The translations under genes were made by a program, and so were the position numbers. The notes beneath the pieces are model-generated. The model searched no databases, was not told the origin of the DNA, and worked only from the letters and a program-made list of their open reading frames with translations. Positions 10,912 through 22,798 of a stretch of 64,000 nucleotides of DNA are shown here, piece by piece (within the stretch, counting starts at the first letter, position 1; every line of letters begins with the position of its first letter). This stretch comes from Sesamum alatum (lineage: Eukaryota; Streptophyta; Magnoliopsida; Lamiales; Pedaliaceae): contig JACGWO010000011.1 of NCBI GenBank assembly GCA_034509735.1, forward strand, positions 23,482,979 through 23,546,978. The letters run 5' to 3'.

Positions 10912-13194
10912 TCCACTGTGCCTCTCCGGCACACACATGATATCGGCTCGTTTCGCTCAAAGCGAAGGTGCGTCAAGTCTAGTGCTCTGGACAATGTATT
11001 GAACGTTGCTACGGCTGAAGCATAGGGGATGTCCGACATCCGCTTAAGCTCCTCATCAATCTTGGTAACATGCTTCTTAGATAGCTTGATTCCATGCCTC
11101 ATAGGAAGGAATCATTATTTTGAGTTTTCCATCTTGAATCTCTTCAAGACTTTCTTAATATATGAAGATTAAGCCATTCACAACATCCTTCTAGATCTAT
11201 CCCTGTAGATCTGCATGCCAAGGATGCAGAAAGCCTCACTAATTTCCTTCATGGCAAACTAAGGGGACAACCAAGCATTAGTGTCACCTAACATCTTAGC
11301 ATATTCCCAATGAGCAAAATGTCGTTCACATAAATCACAAGGTAAGCAATTGAGCTCTCACGACCTTGTTGTATACACAAAGGTCAAACTCATTCTTGAT
11401 GAAATCATATCCTCGTATGAGTTCATCAAAATATATGTTCCAACTTCGGGAAGCTTTTTTGAGGCCATAGATGGATCTTTGGACTGCATACCTTCTGCTC
11501 TTCTCCAACAGTTGTGAAACCCTTCGGCTAATTTATGTAGATCTCTTACTCAATAAAACTATTAAGGAAAGTTCTTTTCACTTCCATCTTCTATATCTCA
11601 TAATCATAATATGGTACTATGGCAAGCAATATCCGAATGAACTTGGCTATTGCTACGGCAAGTGGGTTTTCTCAAAGTCAACCCCGGGTCGCTGAGTGTA
11701 ACCTTTCACCACAAGCCTGGCCTCGAAGGTTATCACCTCCCCATTAGCTCCAAGTTTATGTTTGTAGACGGTGGATCTACCAGGGTCCAAACTTGGTTGG
11801 GATACTCTGGGCAACATATGGAGGAGTGCAACGTCATCAGTGGGAACTATAGGTGCAGACGGTGTTGTTATTATCTCATGAAGTACCTCACTTGATTCCT
11901 CAAGGAGTATCTTGTCCATCGGCTATCCGATGGAAAACTATTTTTCAAGAATATCGTGTTTCTCGAAACAAAGACTTTTTACTCGGAAGGATCATAGAAA
12001 CAATACCCCGCAGTTTCTTTCGGATATCCAAGAAATTTGCATAAACTAGACCTCGAGCCAATTCATCTCCAACTAGTCTCTTGAAGTATGAAGGGCTATC
12101 CCACACTCTCAAATACTTGTAGGAAACAGGCTTGTGTTATCACCCCATTGTTCTCACATAAGATAACCATCGGCTCCGCAATGCTAAGAATGATACCCAA
12201 CTCTTTGGATGTAGTTGTTCATCCAAACCACCTCTTTGGCAGCTCCAAAGGCCGATATGTATTCAACCTCAGAAGGACAAGGGCAGTTAGGTAAAACATA
12301 TCATAGACCAGACCATGTCTAACAAGGTCTAATTTTTTGTTTCAGACTCACCATTGAATTGTGGTGTTATAAGGGGATTCCACTGAGAAAAAATCACATT
12401 CTCTTTTAAGTAAGCAAGGAACTCAACATTCAAATACTCGCCTCCTCGGTCCAACCAAAGGGCCTTAATCTTACGACTGGTTTGGTTCTTAACTTTAACT
12501 CTGTATTCCTTAAACCTTTCAAAGGTTTCAGACATGTACCTCTCAGGTAAACATAACCTCATCGTGAGTGATCATTGGTAAATGTTATAAAGTAGGAGTG
12601 CCCTCCCTTGGCCTATGTATTTAGTGGTCCATAGATGTCTGTATGGATCAAATCTAATAGACCGTTGGCTAGCGTATTTTGTCCAATAGAGGAGTTTTTG
12701 GTCATCTTCCCTTTTAGACAGGACTTGCATGTTGGCAGATTGTCCGAATCGTCTACTTCTAGACTCTTTGAGCCCACCGACCTTCTAATGTTATCCTTAG
12801 AGATATGACACAAAGATCATTTCATCCTTACTTAGCCTCTGCTTCTTTGCAACACCTGCAAATCATTGCAGATGTGAGCACAACAGCCGGTATCCAATAC
12901 CCAGGAAGTAGAATTAGTTATCATATTGATTTTAATCACAAACATAAATTGACTGGAGATGAGTTGTGGACACTCCCTCTTCCAATGCCTCTTTTCTTGG
13001 CAATTCATGTAGACATTGTTTGTCTTTGACCGCTGTGAACTGCGGGCCTTCCCTTTCCCTTTGCCCATCCCCATCGGGGCAACAGGGCGCTTGGAGAGCG
13101 AGCAGTGGCTGAAACAATCTTTCCCTTTCACTTCTTCGTGTGTGCTTTGTCCGAGGGCGCGCGCTTGTGCGCAGTGTCCACACGCAGTGCGCAC
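10912..13194 (-). pseudogene. Copia gag-pol remnant: zinc knuckle, protease, integrase, reverse transcriptase
   Basis: In reading order: a gag zinc knuckle with its first Cys changed to Tyr (YMNCQEKRHWKREC, about 13050) and a protease motif (WVLDTGCCAH); the pre-integrase zinc region (12813-12613: GHISKD-like start, LPTCKSCLKGKMTK, LLDLIHTD); the integrase core (12562-12329: LWLDRGGEYL...SQWNPL.TPQFNGESETKN); the reverse transcriptase N-terminus (11919-11653: VYKHKLGANGEV, ARLVVKGYTQRPGVDF); and its C-terminal part (11102-10912: KRMSDIPYASAV, followed by a frameshifted TRLD and GE-HW-like stretch). Stops and frameshifts separate the parts. A functional copia element would encode one polyprotein of over 1000 residues. 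Confidence 0.8.
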
Positions 13195-13732
13195 TCCCGC
13201 GCACGGAGGCGCATGCTAGTGTGCGGCGTAGTATTTGCAGTTGCCCCTGCCAGCACGCACGCTGGCCAAACAGAGCCTGCGCGCCCGGCTGCGAATATAT
13301 TTTTACTCTTATCACCGTCTTAAAAACTAAATTGAGGATGAGGACAAAACCAGACAAAGACTAATAGTACTTCAACTTCATTTTTCACCATTATTTATAT
13401 GCAATTTATTAGGAATTTCCAAAGCCAGGAATATAGCTATAGCATTTAACACGCAACATATTTAATTTCCATTATTTCCCCATCTGATCCTGATTCGGGT
13501 TGAAGTTGCAGGGAGGTGACTATCCGAACTGGATATGAGATCTACTATCCCACGTTAGATGGTCGATGGGAGGTGAGGTTCATTTTTGGTTCTCGAATAG
13601 GATGGTAGGTTGGCGCCCTTACAATACAGTCATTAGGCTTATTGAAGTGATCCTCCACTGATTCAATACCTAAGAGCCCGCTTGGGGGTAATAAATAGGG
13701 CCATGAGCTAGATTTTCGTGTAATTAATGCAT
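13195..13732. other. GC-rich retroelement leader, then unclassified intergenic sequence
   Basis: Positions 13140-13320 are strikingly GC-rich with alternating GCGC stretches, like the leader of the copia element at 53935-54070. Overlapping open frames on both strands there arise from base composition. From 13331 to 13732 the sequence is ordinary and I recognise nothing in it. Confidence 0.5.
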
Positions 13733-14149
13733 AGGGTAAATTATAGCCACCTCCCTTGAGGTTTGATATAATTACAAATACACTCTCGTTGTTTGAAAAA
13801 TTACAAATACTCCCCTAAGGTTTGTAATTTTTTAACCAAATGCCTGAAATTGACCATTTTTGCCTTTAAATTTTTATTAAAATTATTAAAAAAAAATCGC
13901 ATTATTACTTCTCTATGTAAAAAACTTAAGAAACCTCTCCATGTGCATTGTATTCCAAAAAAAGTTTAAAAATTAAATAAAAAATAATTCAGAGATAAGG
14001 GCATTTTGGTCAGTTCACCCATAAAAATGGATGAAATGAATTATTTGTTAAACGGTTACAAAACTCAAAAGGTATTTATAATTTCTCAAACAACAAGTAG
14101 GTATTTGTAATTATACCAAACCTCATGAAAAGTAGCTATAATTTACCCT
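13733..14149. mobile_element. TIR element (417 bp), 9-bp TSD TTAATGCAT
   Basis: The ends AGGGTAAATTATAGCC and their complement are flanked by TTAATGCAT at 13724-13732 and 14150-14158. Inverted subterminal stretches ('ttacaaatac-ccc', 'tttgtaatt') match the elements at 33292-33718 and 40021-40346, which form one family. It is non-coding. The TSD length fits the Mutator superfamily. Confidence 0.75.
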
Positions 14150-15281
14150 TTAATGCATCTCTTGTGTATGAGGTCAGCTGAAAATTTCCAGAGGATAAAA
14201 AATTATGTGAGAGGAATAGAGTTACGTTTCCAATTAGCTAGGGCCCTTGAATAGTGTGAACATCAGCGCCAATTTTGCAGGTAAATCGAGTTGGGTACGA
14301 TTCGAGATGATTTAAAAACATACAGATTCTTATATTTTGTTATTTATTAGCCTATGGGGGCAAAATAGTCAAAAATGGAGTTTTAACCTATTTATCATAT
14401 TGATATTTATCTCCAACAACAATTTCATGTAAAAGATAAGCGTATAGTCAATCATATTTCACCACACAGTGGAGAAGCTAATTATGAAACGGTAAATTGG
14501 AGGAAAATAAATTGGACAAGTGTAAGTTATAGTTGTTAGAAGTATGGAGTTGTTGCATTGTCAATTGCAAATAGAAGAACTAATGATTAGAGGAAAGGAA
14601 TCTGGAGGGCCAAAGGCAAAGCTCATCATTGTAATGAAGACCTCTAAAAGTTCCGTAACTAAATAAGCATGCTCCTGACCTCATCATGATTTCACAGTTA
14701 AAAATATAAAAGAAGTGATTTAGAATTGACAATCTACCCGTATAGTACTGTTCACTTGCTAGTGATGAGCAATATTCTAAAGGCATAATTACACCGTTAT
14801 TTTTTAAGGTTGGTGTAATTATATATAATTTTTTATGATTTGAAAAATTATATTTAGGATCCTAAAATTTTATTTTTGTCTAATATATAAGTTTCTTCTT
14901 TAGTTAAAATTCACCGAATTTGTTAATATTAACAAAAAATTGGATGAAAATTCATATTTACTCCCAATTGACTTATTACTGATATATTATAGGCAATCAA
15001 ATCTTTTTATGGCCAAACCATCCTTATACATTTTCATACATTACGCATGTGAGGAGGTATTTCAGTTAGAAAAGATTTGTTTGACCTACAATAAGTCAAT
15101 CGAGGATAATTATCGATTTTTATTTAGCTTTTTTTGTTAATATCAATAAATTCGATGAGTTTTGACTAACGAATGCATCTATTTATTAGATAGAGCAAAC
15201 CTCAGGGTACTAGATGTAATTTTTTGACTACCGGGGATCTCCCAAAACCCCATGGGAGGGTGGTGTAATTATCGCTGTTCC

Positions 15282-15313
<32 letters not shown>

Positions 15314-15688
15314 GGCTAAATTGCATTTACTGCACTATATGTTAGGTGTGGTCACATTTTAGGACTCTAACTAAAGGGGTGGCAAATTATAACCCATAAT
15401 TCAATAATCTTGAGCAATTAGAGGACTCTGGTCACTGGAGCTTTCTTACTCGACTGAAGCTGCTAACATGGACAAAATCAGGGTTTTTAAGTTTTGTTGA
15501 CTAAGCATATAATGGGCTCTCCCCATCCACGTAAGCAATGACTAAAGGGCATTTTATGCCTATATGTTAGAGAGGGTGGTATTTTAGGGATTGCGTTTAC
15601 AAAATATTGGCAATTTCAAGACCTTTTTTTATTCTTTACATGTCATTAGCTGATGTGTATTAGTAAATTATTCTCTCTTGGTAATTAA
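14150..15688. other. Intergenic region with a weak inverted-repeat unit and an (AT)n tract
   Basis: A possible element at about 14781-15272 begins 'cataattacacc' and ends 'ggtggtgtaattatc'. No duplication was identified. A run of about 30 alternating A and T bases lies at 15283-15313. The remainder (15320-15680) shows fragments of element-like sequence ('ggctaaattgcattt') but no gene. Confidence 0.4.
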
Positions 15689-16538
15689 AGGTAAATTATA
15701 TTTTTTGTCCCATAAGTGAACATGTTTTCAATTTTGGTCCCATACGATACACAATTAACACATTGTATCCCACTTGTGCCTTTTTTTTTTCAATCTCATG
15801 ACACAAAGGAGATTTTGGTCAAATACTTAATTGTTGATGCTAACCCCGTTAAGTGGCTGTAAAATTGGAGAGAAAAATCGGTAAAAGGGCTTGTTCCTTC
15901 TTTTTCTTCATATAAATAGCTTATATTTCTAATGGGTTATAATGTAATCAATTTTAATGTAATGTATATTATATATGTTATTATGTTAATAATGTCTAAA
16001 TTCGATTAAATTCAAAAATAAGAACTGCGGAACCAAATTTAGAATTTTCAGAAATATAAACTACATTAAAAAAATTTAGATGTTGATCAACAATTACAAA
16101 ATATTGGAACCAAATGTACATTTTGTAATTATTGATCAACATCCAATTTTTTTTAATGCATTTTATGTTTCTGGACATTCTAAATTTGGTTCCGATTATT
16201 GTAGTTTTTGTTTCTGAATTTAATGAAAATTTCGGAATTATTAACATAATAACATGTATAATATACATTACATTAAAATTCATTATATTGTAACCCATTA
16301 CAAATAATAAGTTATTTATATGAAAAAAAGGAACAAGCCTTTCCCACTAATTTTTTCCTCCAAATTTACAACCACTTAACGGAATTAGTATAAATATTAA
16401 GTATTTAACAGAAATTCACTTTGTGCCCTGAAATTTGAAAAAAAAATGCACATATGAGATACAATGTGTTAATTATGTACAGTATGAGATCATATTTAGA
16501 AATGGTCCACTTATGGGACCAAAAATGTAATTTACCCA
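15689..16538. mobile_element. 850-bp foldback element with near-complete inverted arms
   Basis: The left arm (from GGTAAATTATATTTTTTGTCCC) and right arm (to GGGACCAAAAATGTAATTTACC) mirror each other for about 400 bases each around a centre near 16110. The shared inner phrases include 'aaccaaatttagaa', 'gatgttgatcaacaattac' and 'ggaacaagcc'. GTAATTAA flanks it at 15681-15688 and 16539-16546. The open frame at 15996-16298 is arm sequence, not a gene. A transcript across it would form a long hairpin. Confidence 0.75.
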
Positions 16539-17091
16539 GTAATTAATGACTTATACATATAATGTGAATTTGATTGGAGTGTAATATTACAAGCCAAAAA
16601 CAATGTATAAAATACAGGAAATAGGTGTCAAGATAAATTAATAAGGTGATATGATAACAATGTTTCGAATAAAAATGCTATACAAAAAATAATGTAACAT
16701 CTTTCACATTTTGACTTCATGAAAAAGATACCTAAATATTGTTCACAAATTAGGCAACAAGTTCACAAAAATTGGCATGAACTTGAATTGTAGTTCTTAA
16801 AATGCAACTTTCCTAATATACATGGCATAAAATATAATTTAGACATCACTTACATGGCTGGGAGGGACAGATTGGCATCAACTTGAACTGCAGTCCCTAA
16901 AAAATCCTAATGATCATCAACATCAATAATTTCTGATGAATTATAAAATTTCGATGGCTGAAATCCTTTAATTTCTCAAAATTATTGAATTATGGACTAT
17001 AATTTGCCATCCCCGTAGCTAGAGTACTTAAATTGTTATAACTCCTGACACACAGAGCGATAAATGCAGTTTAGCATATATATATATATAT
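16539..17091. other. Intergenic AT-rich sequence
   Basis: No gene was recognised. A duplicated phrase, 'aacttgaa-tg-agt-c-taaaa', occurs near 16790 and 16880, hinting at a local duplication. The tract (AT)n at 17077-17090 forms the target of the next element. Confidence 0.4.
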
Positions 17092-17370
17092 GGATAATTA
17101 CATTTACACCCCTGACCTATAGTCTATTTACACAAATCACCCCTGCCTTTTGCATAATTACAGAAACTACCCTTGATAGTAAAAAAATAGGGATAGTTTG
17201 TGTAATAATGTCGATACTTTTGAGGGGTGTAAGTGTAATTTTCTAAAAAAATAGAGGTGATTTGTGTAAATGATGCTTACATTCTAATGGGTGTATGTAT
17301 AATTATTCAAAAGACAGGGGTGATTTGTGTAAACAGACCATAGATTAGGGAGTGTAAATATAATTATCCC
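17092..17370. mobile_element. Short TIR element of the GGATAATTACATTTACACC family
   Basis: The ends GGATAATTACATTTACACC and their near-complement (17351-17370) lie within an AT-repeat, so any duplication is hidden by (AT)n. The inner phrases 'cacaaatcacccctgcctttt' and 'aggggtgatttgtgtaaa' recur in 32788-33063 and in the arms of the 4670-6209 element. It is a non-coding MITE. Confidence 0.65.
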
Positions 17371-18738
17371 ATATATATCCTCTTGCAATCTCTAGTTCTT
17401 GGTCTTACGTACTACATGTTTGGTTTTCCCTTCATGATTCCACACTTTCCAAACAAAACCTGGAATTGACAAATCAATTTAACGCGGATATGTATGTGAA
17501 AATGCATGCACACAATCGCTGGGGTTACATGCATGTATAAATTGACAAGTACTACATTAAGTATGTATTCTACAATTAGTAATCGCAACAGCCAATTAAC
17601 TCAACAATATGCAAAGACCTAGCTAATTAAGCAAGCCCTTGAGTCGTAATTGGATTGGCGAAAGTTAAGGTTTGGTGAAACTTAACTAATTAGATATATA
17701 TAAATATTTTGGACCGTTGATATTAAATGAATTTCAATATCACGTAAGGAAAATTTTAGCCTATCCAATCCAGCATAAATTGAACAAATCATATGGTAAG
17801 TGCAATAGGATTATGTATGATTGGTTTCAGGGAAAGTGACCAATCAGGAAAAATTGTAATTTACGTCCTATAATTTATCCCATTTTCGATTTTGGTTCTA
17901 TTATTTTACGACTCATCAAATTTAGTTCCCCAAATTCCAAAAAGTTGCAATTTACGTTCCATTATTACTTTTCGTTAAATTGTTAATAGAAGGAATACAT
18001 ACTAAACACAGGCTCCGTTAACTTTGTTTATTAAGTTAACAGTTCATCCATTAACAATATATGATTCCGGAAAAAATTTCCATCATGTAATTAGATGAAT
18101 GAGTTAAATTTGACAAAATCCAATATGAACTATAAAATTTTCCACAGTAAAATATATATACATATATATCCAAGAAAGTACGATAGGCTAACCCCCGAAC
18201 CCACCGCCACCATACACCATCATTGTCTCCGACCCCACGATGTCTCTCTATCCTTGCGGTGGTTGCACTATATGAATCATCATCTTCATTCCACCGGTTG
18301 TTTCAATGGAGCTTTTGCCATGGTTATTTTAAGGTCGAAGGTCACAGTTATCTGGATGGAAGCAGCCCCACCACAACTCAACTAGTGGCGCCCACTACTA
18401 CCCAACCATTTTACCTTCCTCCATCGATCTTTACTTTTTTTTGTAGGTAGGTGCCAAATTTCATGGCCCCCACCTCATGTTATAAGTTATAATTGCATGC
18501 ACAAAATAAAACGAAATCATAACCCCATCAACCAATATATGTCCCACTTGATTAGAACGCACACACATACACATACATATATATATATATAATATATGTT
18601 GTTCTGATCATCATGAGTAAAAATCTCAATTTTAAATATTCTAGTTACTCATCTATATATACAATAATTTTATCATTACTTGTGGTTTATGCTTGGAATC
18701 CAGAACAAGAATATTGCAATCTCTTCAGCTGAGACATC
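17371..18738 (+). other. Upstream region of the NST1-like gene
   Basis: This 1.4 kb must contain the promoter and 5' UTR of the NAC gene. A moderately GC-rich island at 18180-18450 has open frames but no known domain. A TIR-like fragment ('aattgtaatttacgtcc', 'aaagttgcaatttacgttcc') lies near 17850-17960. I found no secure regulatory element other than the TATA-like site below. Confidence 0.4.
18654..18661 (+). promoter_or_regulatory. Candidate TATA box of the NST1-like gene
   Basis: TATATATA lies 78 bases upstream of the chosen start codon, following a run 'actcatc'. The spacing suits a short 5' UTR. AT-repeats are common in this window, so the assignment is tentative. Confidence 0.35.
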
Positions 18739-21595
18739 ATGAGCATATCTGTGAATGGACAATCTCAGGTCCCTCCTGGCTTCAGATTTCATCCCACTGA
18801 AGAGGAGCTCTTGCAGTATTACTTGAAGAAGAAGGTTGCTTCTGAGAAGATTGATTTGGATGTAATTCAAGATGTGGATCTCAACAAGCTTGAACCCTGG
18901 GACATACAAGGTTCTCTTTCTTTCTTTCTTTCTTTCCTTCAGCATCAATAAATTATTATGGGTTAATTAAATTTAACCCCTCTAAAAATTCAAAATTACA
19001 CTTTCCCTTAAGAAAATTTTGAATTACGCTTACATTTCCTATAAAAATTCTTCGTTTAAACCTGACTCCGTTCCGTTAGAGTTGGACGAAAAATGCTGGG
19101 TAAGCAAAAAATTACATAAAATTTTCATTTTACTCCTTATTTAACATTCGCATATAATGATTTTGTATTTATAAGAGAAAAAATGTAATGATGTTAACCT
19201 GAATTCATATATATTTATATATTACATTTATCTCCCTATAAGTATAAAAATATAGATAGATAATTTACATAATTTCTTTAATTGATGTCAATATTTTTCG
19301 TCCGAACCTTAACGGAATGGGGTCAGGTATAAATAGAGAATTTTCAGATAGATGTAAGTATAATTCTATAATTTTTTGGGGAAAATGTTAGTTTTGTATT
19401 TTTAGAGGGGTGTAAATATAATAAACCCTATTATATATGTATGTATACTGATGGATGGAAATTGGTGTTGCGCGTGCATGCAGAGAAATGCAAAATTGGA
19501 TCGACTCCCCAGAATGATTGGTATTTCTTCAGTCACAAAGACAAAAAATACCCCACAGGGACACGCACTAATCGGGCCACTGCTTCCGGATTCTGGAAGG
19601 CCACAGGGCGTGACAAAGTGATCTATGGTAATTCTAGACGAATTGGAATGAGGAAGACTCTTGTTTTCTACAAGGGTCGTGCCCCTCGTGGCCAGAAATC
19701 CGATTGGATAATGCACGAATACAGACTGGATGACAACACGACGACTACTATTACCCATACAAATACTCATGTGAGTCAAATTACCTTTTTATTTTTACAT
19801 GAAAAGGATGAATTATTATTAATTAAAATTAATTTTACAATGAATTATGTCGAAATATCACTATCTAACAATAATTATAATAATCAAAATCTTGTTCGAC
19901 ATTATCACATAAATTAAACATAAACAACATATTACTATTACAGTATATAAAATAAACCTATTATGCAGTAGGAGTCAAATTACTTAATAATATAAACATA
20001 TATGGGATATTCATCGCTAGCTCCCGCACATGATAATACTACTACTATATAAATAGTATTATAATTAGTACTTCGCATGCATTTTATTTTGGCTTCTTTG
20101 ATTCACTAAATTTTGTACTTTTGAAGACGCACCATAGAACATAAATTTAAGTTAATGACTGATGAATAGGAAGGAAAATTCGGACTCATGAGTATACATA
20201 ATTATAAAAGTGAAACAATATATAATAAGAGGGAAAAATGCAATTTTAGTTTTGTAAGATAGGGAATGATTTTTTGGTTTGTGCACGGAGTGTTTTTAAC
20301 AATTTAGTCTCCTAACTTTTAATAATTCGAATTTGGGGACTTTGTTAGCAAAAAATAAATAAAAAATGTTGCATATAACTTGTACACAATCTAATTAATG
20401 TAAGGATTCTGGCGAAATTAGTTGGAGTTGTCCTAAAATTGCAAAATAAAATAATAATAAATAATTATACGGCTAAATTGTAAAATTTTATTTCAACATG
20501 ATCAAAATTGCCAACCTCTTATAATTACAAGACTAAAATTGTATTTTCCTGCACTTCACTCATAGAAAAAAAGCAATTTATAAGGAGTGACAATATTGGT
20601 CCTCTTTAAATCAAGTTTTGCAATTTGGTCCTATAATTAAAATAAATTGTAATTTTAGGACAACTTCAGCCAATTTCTCTAAAAAAAAATTACGTGACTT
20701 GCACATGATCCAATTAAATAAGAAATTCCGACAAAATTGGCTAGAGTTGTCCTAAAATTGCAATTTTTTTTTAAAATTACTAGATCATATTGTGAAAATA
20801 TATCAAAAATACCATTCTAAATTATAGGACTAAAATTACATTTTTCCTCAATATTAAGATGAAAACCCAATTATACTACTGTATGTTTCCTCTTACTCGT
20901 TCATCAAATCAATTAAGGTATGCAACGCGATGGGAGAAGGTTCGCAAGAAGAGGGCTGGGTGGTTTGTCGAGTATTTAAGAAGAAAAATCTCAGTCACAA
21001 AACATCGGACAGTACTCCAATCATCAGCTCTTCCTGGTCAATGATCACTACCATAAATTCTTGTAATGAAGGAACTTTAGAACAGATGCTCCAGTCCATT
21101 GGCACCCCATTTAGAAGAAATCAGTACCCTGCAGATGTTGATAACAACAGACGATTCTTGAAACTACCAAGCCTGCGCGACAGCCCCAACTCCTCATCCC
21201 GCACCCAAACTTGCTACCAATCGCTTCACGTTCAAATGCTCGGCCAGGAAACTGCAGACGCCGGCGGATCCATTAATCAGTCAGAAACCAGCATGGGGGT
21301 TCAAGACTGGGCAGCTCTCGACAGGCTTGTCGCGTCACAACTCAACGGCCACAACGAGGCTTCCAAACAGCTATCGAGTTTCAATCATGATGATGATTCC
21401 GGAATGAGCCCTTTTTGTTGCCCAGCTGATGATGATCAACTGGTTCAGTTACCTCAACAGAGATTGTCATCTTCATCTTCTACCAGACCCTACGGTACTG
21501 CTACTCATCATGAGTATCAAAATGAATGTGATCTTTGGAGCTTTGCCAGATCGTCAAACGATCAGCTGTGCCATTTGTCCGATGTTTCCGTCTAG
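18739..21595 (+). CDS. NST1: NAC transcription factor, secondary wall thickening promoting factor (NST1-like)
   Basis: Modelled exons are 18739-18910, 19484-19770 and 20918-21595 (1137 nt, 378 aa). They join with GT-AG sites at the two usual NAC intron positions. The NAC domain is complete: [19 protein letters not shown] (A), [20 protein letters not shown] (B), [20 protein letters not shown] (C), [14 protein letters not shown]...[11 protein letters not shown] (D) and [14 protein letters not shown] (E). The start [14 protein letters not shown] is nearly that of Arabidopsis NST1. The C-terminal half keeps the NST/SND motif [15 protein letters not shown] and an acidic, Ser-rich tail. NST/SND1 proteins are nuclear master switches for lignified secondary walls in fibres and endothecium, acting through MYB46/MYB83. 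Intron 1 carries a TIR element (18960-19428) and intron 2 about 600 bp of repeat-like inverted sequence. No break is seen. NST2 or SND1 orthology cannot be excluded. Confidence 0.9.
18960..19428. mobile_element. TIR element inside NST1-like intron 1
   Basis: GGGTTAATTAAATTTAACCC at the left and its mirrored form (TGTAAATATAATAAACCC) at the right bracket 469 bp. It is the same family as 46796-47294: both hold 'cgttagagtt-ggacgaaaaat' and its inverted partner. Flanks are AATTATTAT and TATTATATA, an imperfect duplication. It lies wholly in the intron, 49 bases after the donor and 55 before the acceptor. Confidence 0.7.
19771..20917 (+). other. NST1-like intron 2 with two related inverted-repeat units
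   Basis: Two adjacent units, about 20231-20550 and 20565-20850, each start with 'tgcaattttag' or 'gcaatttata'-type phrases and end with the complement ('gactaaaattgtattttcc', 'gactaaaattacatttttcc'). They share 'gttgtcctaaaattgcaa' and look like two copies of one short element. They are also similar to 31055-31400. No coding sequence is present. Confidence 0.5.
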
Positions 21596-22150
21596 GATAA
21601 CATCTGTACATATTACGGTAATAATTGATATCATGTCTCTGATCAAAAAGTCCAATAATCTCAAGTACTTTTACATAAAAATATGTAATTATTTACACTG
21701 TTGTACATTATTAATTATCAAAGCTAGTGCCCGCGTTTCATACATAACCCAGAATCAGGGTCTCTCACAACAATATCTCTGCGTAAGATTTGAAATCAGT
21801 CATGGCATGTTGGGACATTATTGTTTATGCAAATTCCGAGTTTGTAATAAATTACGAGACTGGAAATTATATGGAAGTAATTTTAAAATAAGAGGTTACA
21901 GTCTATGAGAGATGATTATCCGATCCCCTGATTTTTTGCTTGAATTTCGATGGCTGAAATTTGTTCTTAAATCGGATATGATTGTAGGCAAATTAATTTT
22001 GCACCCAATCAAACGACGACAAATGAAAAATATATATTATTTATCAATTATATTTTTATTTTCTATTTATATTTTAGAATTTACAAAATTAATTTCAAGT
22101 ATAAATAGTCAATTTAATTGATATTTTAATATATATTTTATCATCAAATC
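21596..22150. other. 3' flank of the NST1-like gene
   Basis: AT-rich DNA follows the stop codon and probably includes the 3' UTR. No clear polyadenylation signal can be singled out, and the open frames here have no recognisable content. Confidence 0.4.
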
Positions 22151-22798
22151 AACGACCGACAAGCGTCAAGCTGAAGTGTTTTGGTCAATCAGATCAAGAC
22201 AAATATTTTTGATATTATCTCTTTGAAAAATACAAATATTAAAGAGGTAATACCAAAAATAACCAATCATGTCTTCTCAAATATTTAATATATTTATCTC
22301 TTTAAACTAAAACAATGAGATAATACAAATGGTGTTTAAGTTCACCACAACTCTATATCTTTCACAGTTATATAAAGGGATTCTTGAAGCTCATTCAACA
22401 CACAAATGAAGATATAAGCAAGAGAGTATTTCAAGAAGTCCAAAAAATCCTCTCAAGCGCAAATCAAGGAACATCTACGGCGTTCAAGGCAAGAATCATG
22501 GCGTTCATCGTGGAAGTAATCGAAAGTCAACGTTTGATTCAAGAAAAAAGTCAATAGACCCCCGAATTAACATTATCAAGAAGCAAGTCCATCTTGGTGG
22601 AAGATTAAAGCTTCAAATCCATCAAGAAATATTCAAGTTTCAAGTTAAAGATTTCAAGTTTATAGCGTTTAATCCGAAATACATCGAAAGACCCCTGAAT
22701 TAACATTATCTGAAGACTGAAGTCAACGTTGAAGGAGATCAAACGTCAAGTTTCACCTCCGAAATTGCCGAAACCAAAGATCACGTTCTTGAAGTGAA
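22150..22798 (+). repeat. Unclassified LTR-like or promoter-like sequence
   Basis: It holds a TATA box (TATATAAAG, 22369-22377) followed by a purine-rich, oligo-CAAG-rich transcribed-looking stretch. A direct repeat of about 20 bases ('GACCCC-GAATTAACATTATC') lies near 22558 and 22688. 'gtcaacgttt/gtcaacgttg' and 'ggcgttca' also recur. Such organisation occurs in LTRs and in retroelement leaders. No coding part is attached and I could not assign a family. It stops at the CACTA terminus at 22799. Confidence 0.35.

Larger units (their letters stand above)
8690..13330 (-). mobile_element. Decayed Ty1/copia element, minus strand, interrupted by a gypsy LTR
   Basis: Reading right to left there is a GC-rich leader (about 13330-13150), a gag zinc-knuckle and protease remnant, integrase, reverse transcriptase, then (past the 9200-10911 insertion) the end of RNase H, a polypurine tract, and the first about 400 bases of an LTR starting TGTTAGAATAGGTG (minus strand, at 9091). 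The same LTR start recurs at 27650, 49199, 52132 and 61646. The left end is truncated and most of gag is missing, so the element cannot move itself. Confidence 0.75.

Noticed and set aside
12932..13364. Overlapping open frames on both strands
   Set aside because: The GC-rich composition removes stops in all frames. Only the minus frame around 13194-12832 shows gag features.
15996..16298. Minus-strand open frame of 100 codons
   Set aside because: It is one arm of the foldback element.
18095..18450. Open frames upstream of NST1 (96 and 75 codons)
   Set aside because: No domain, low-complexity Ser/Thr/Pro content, and no splice link to the NAC exons.
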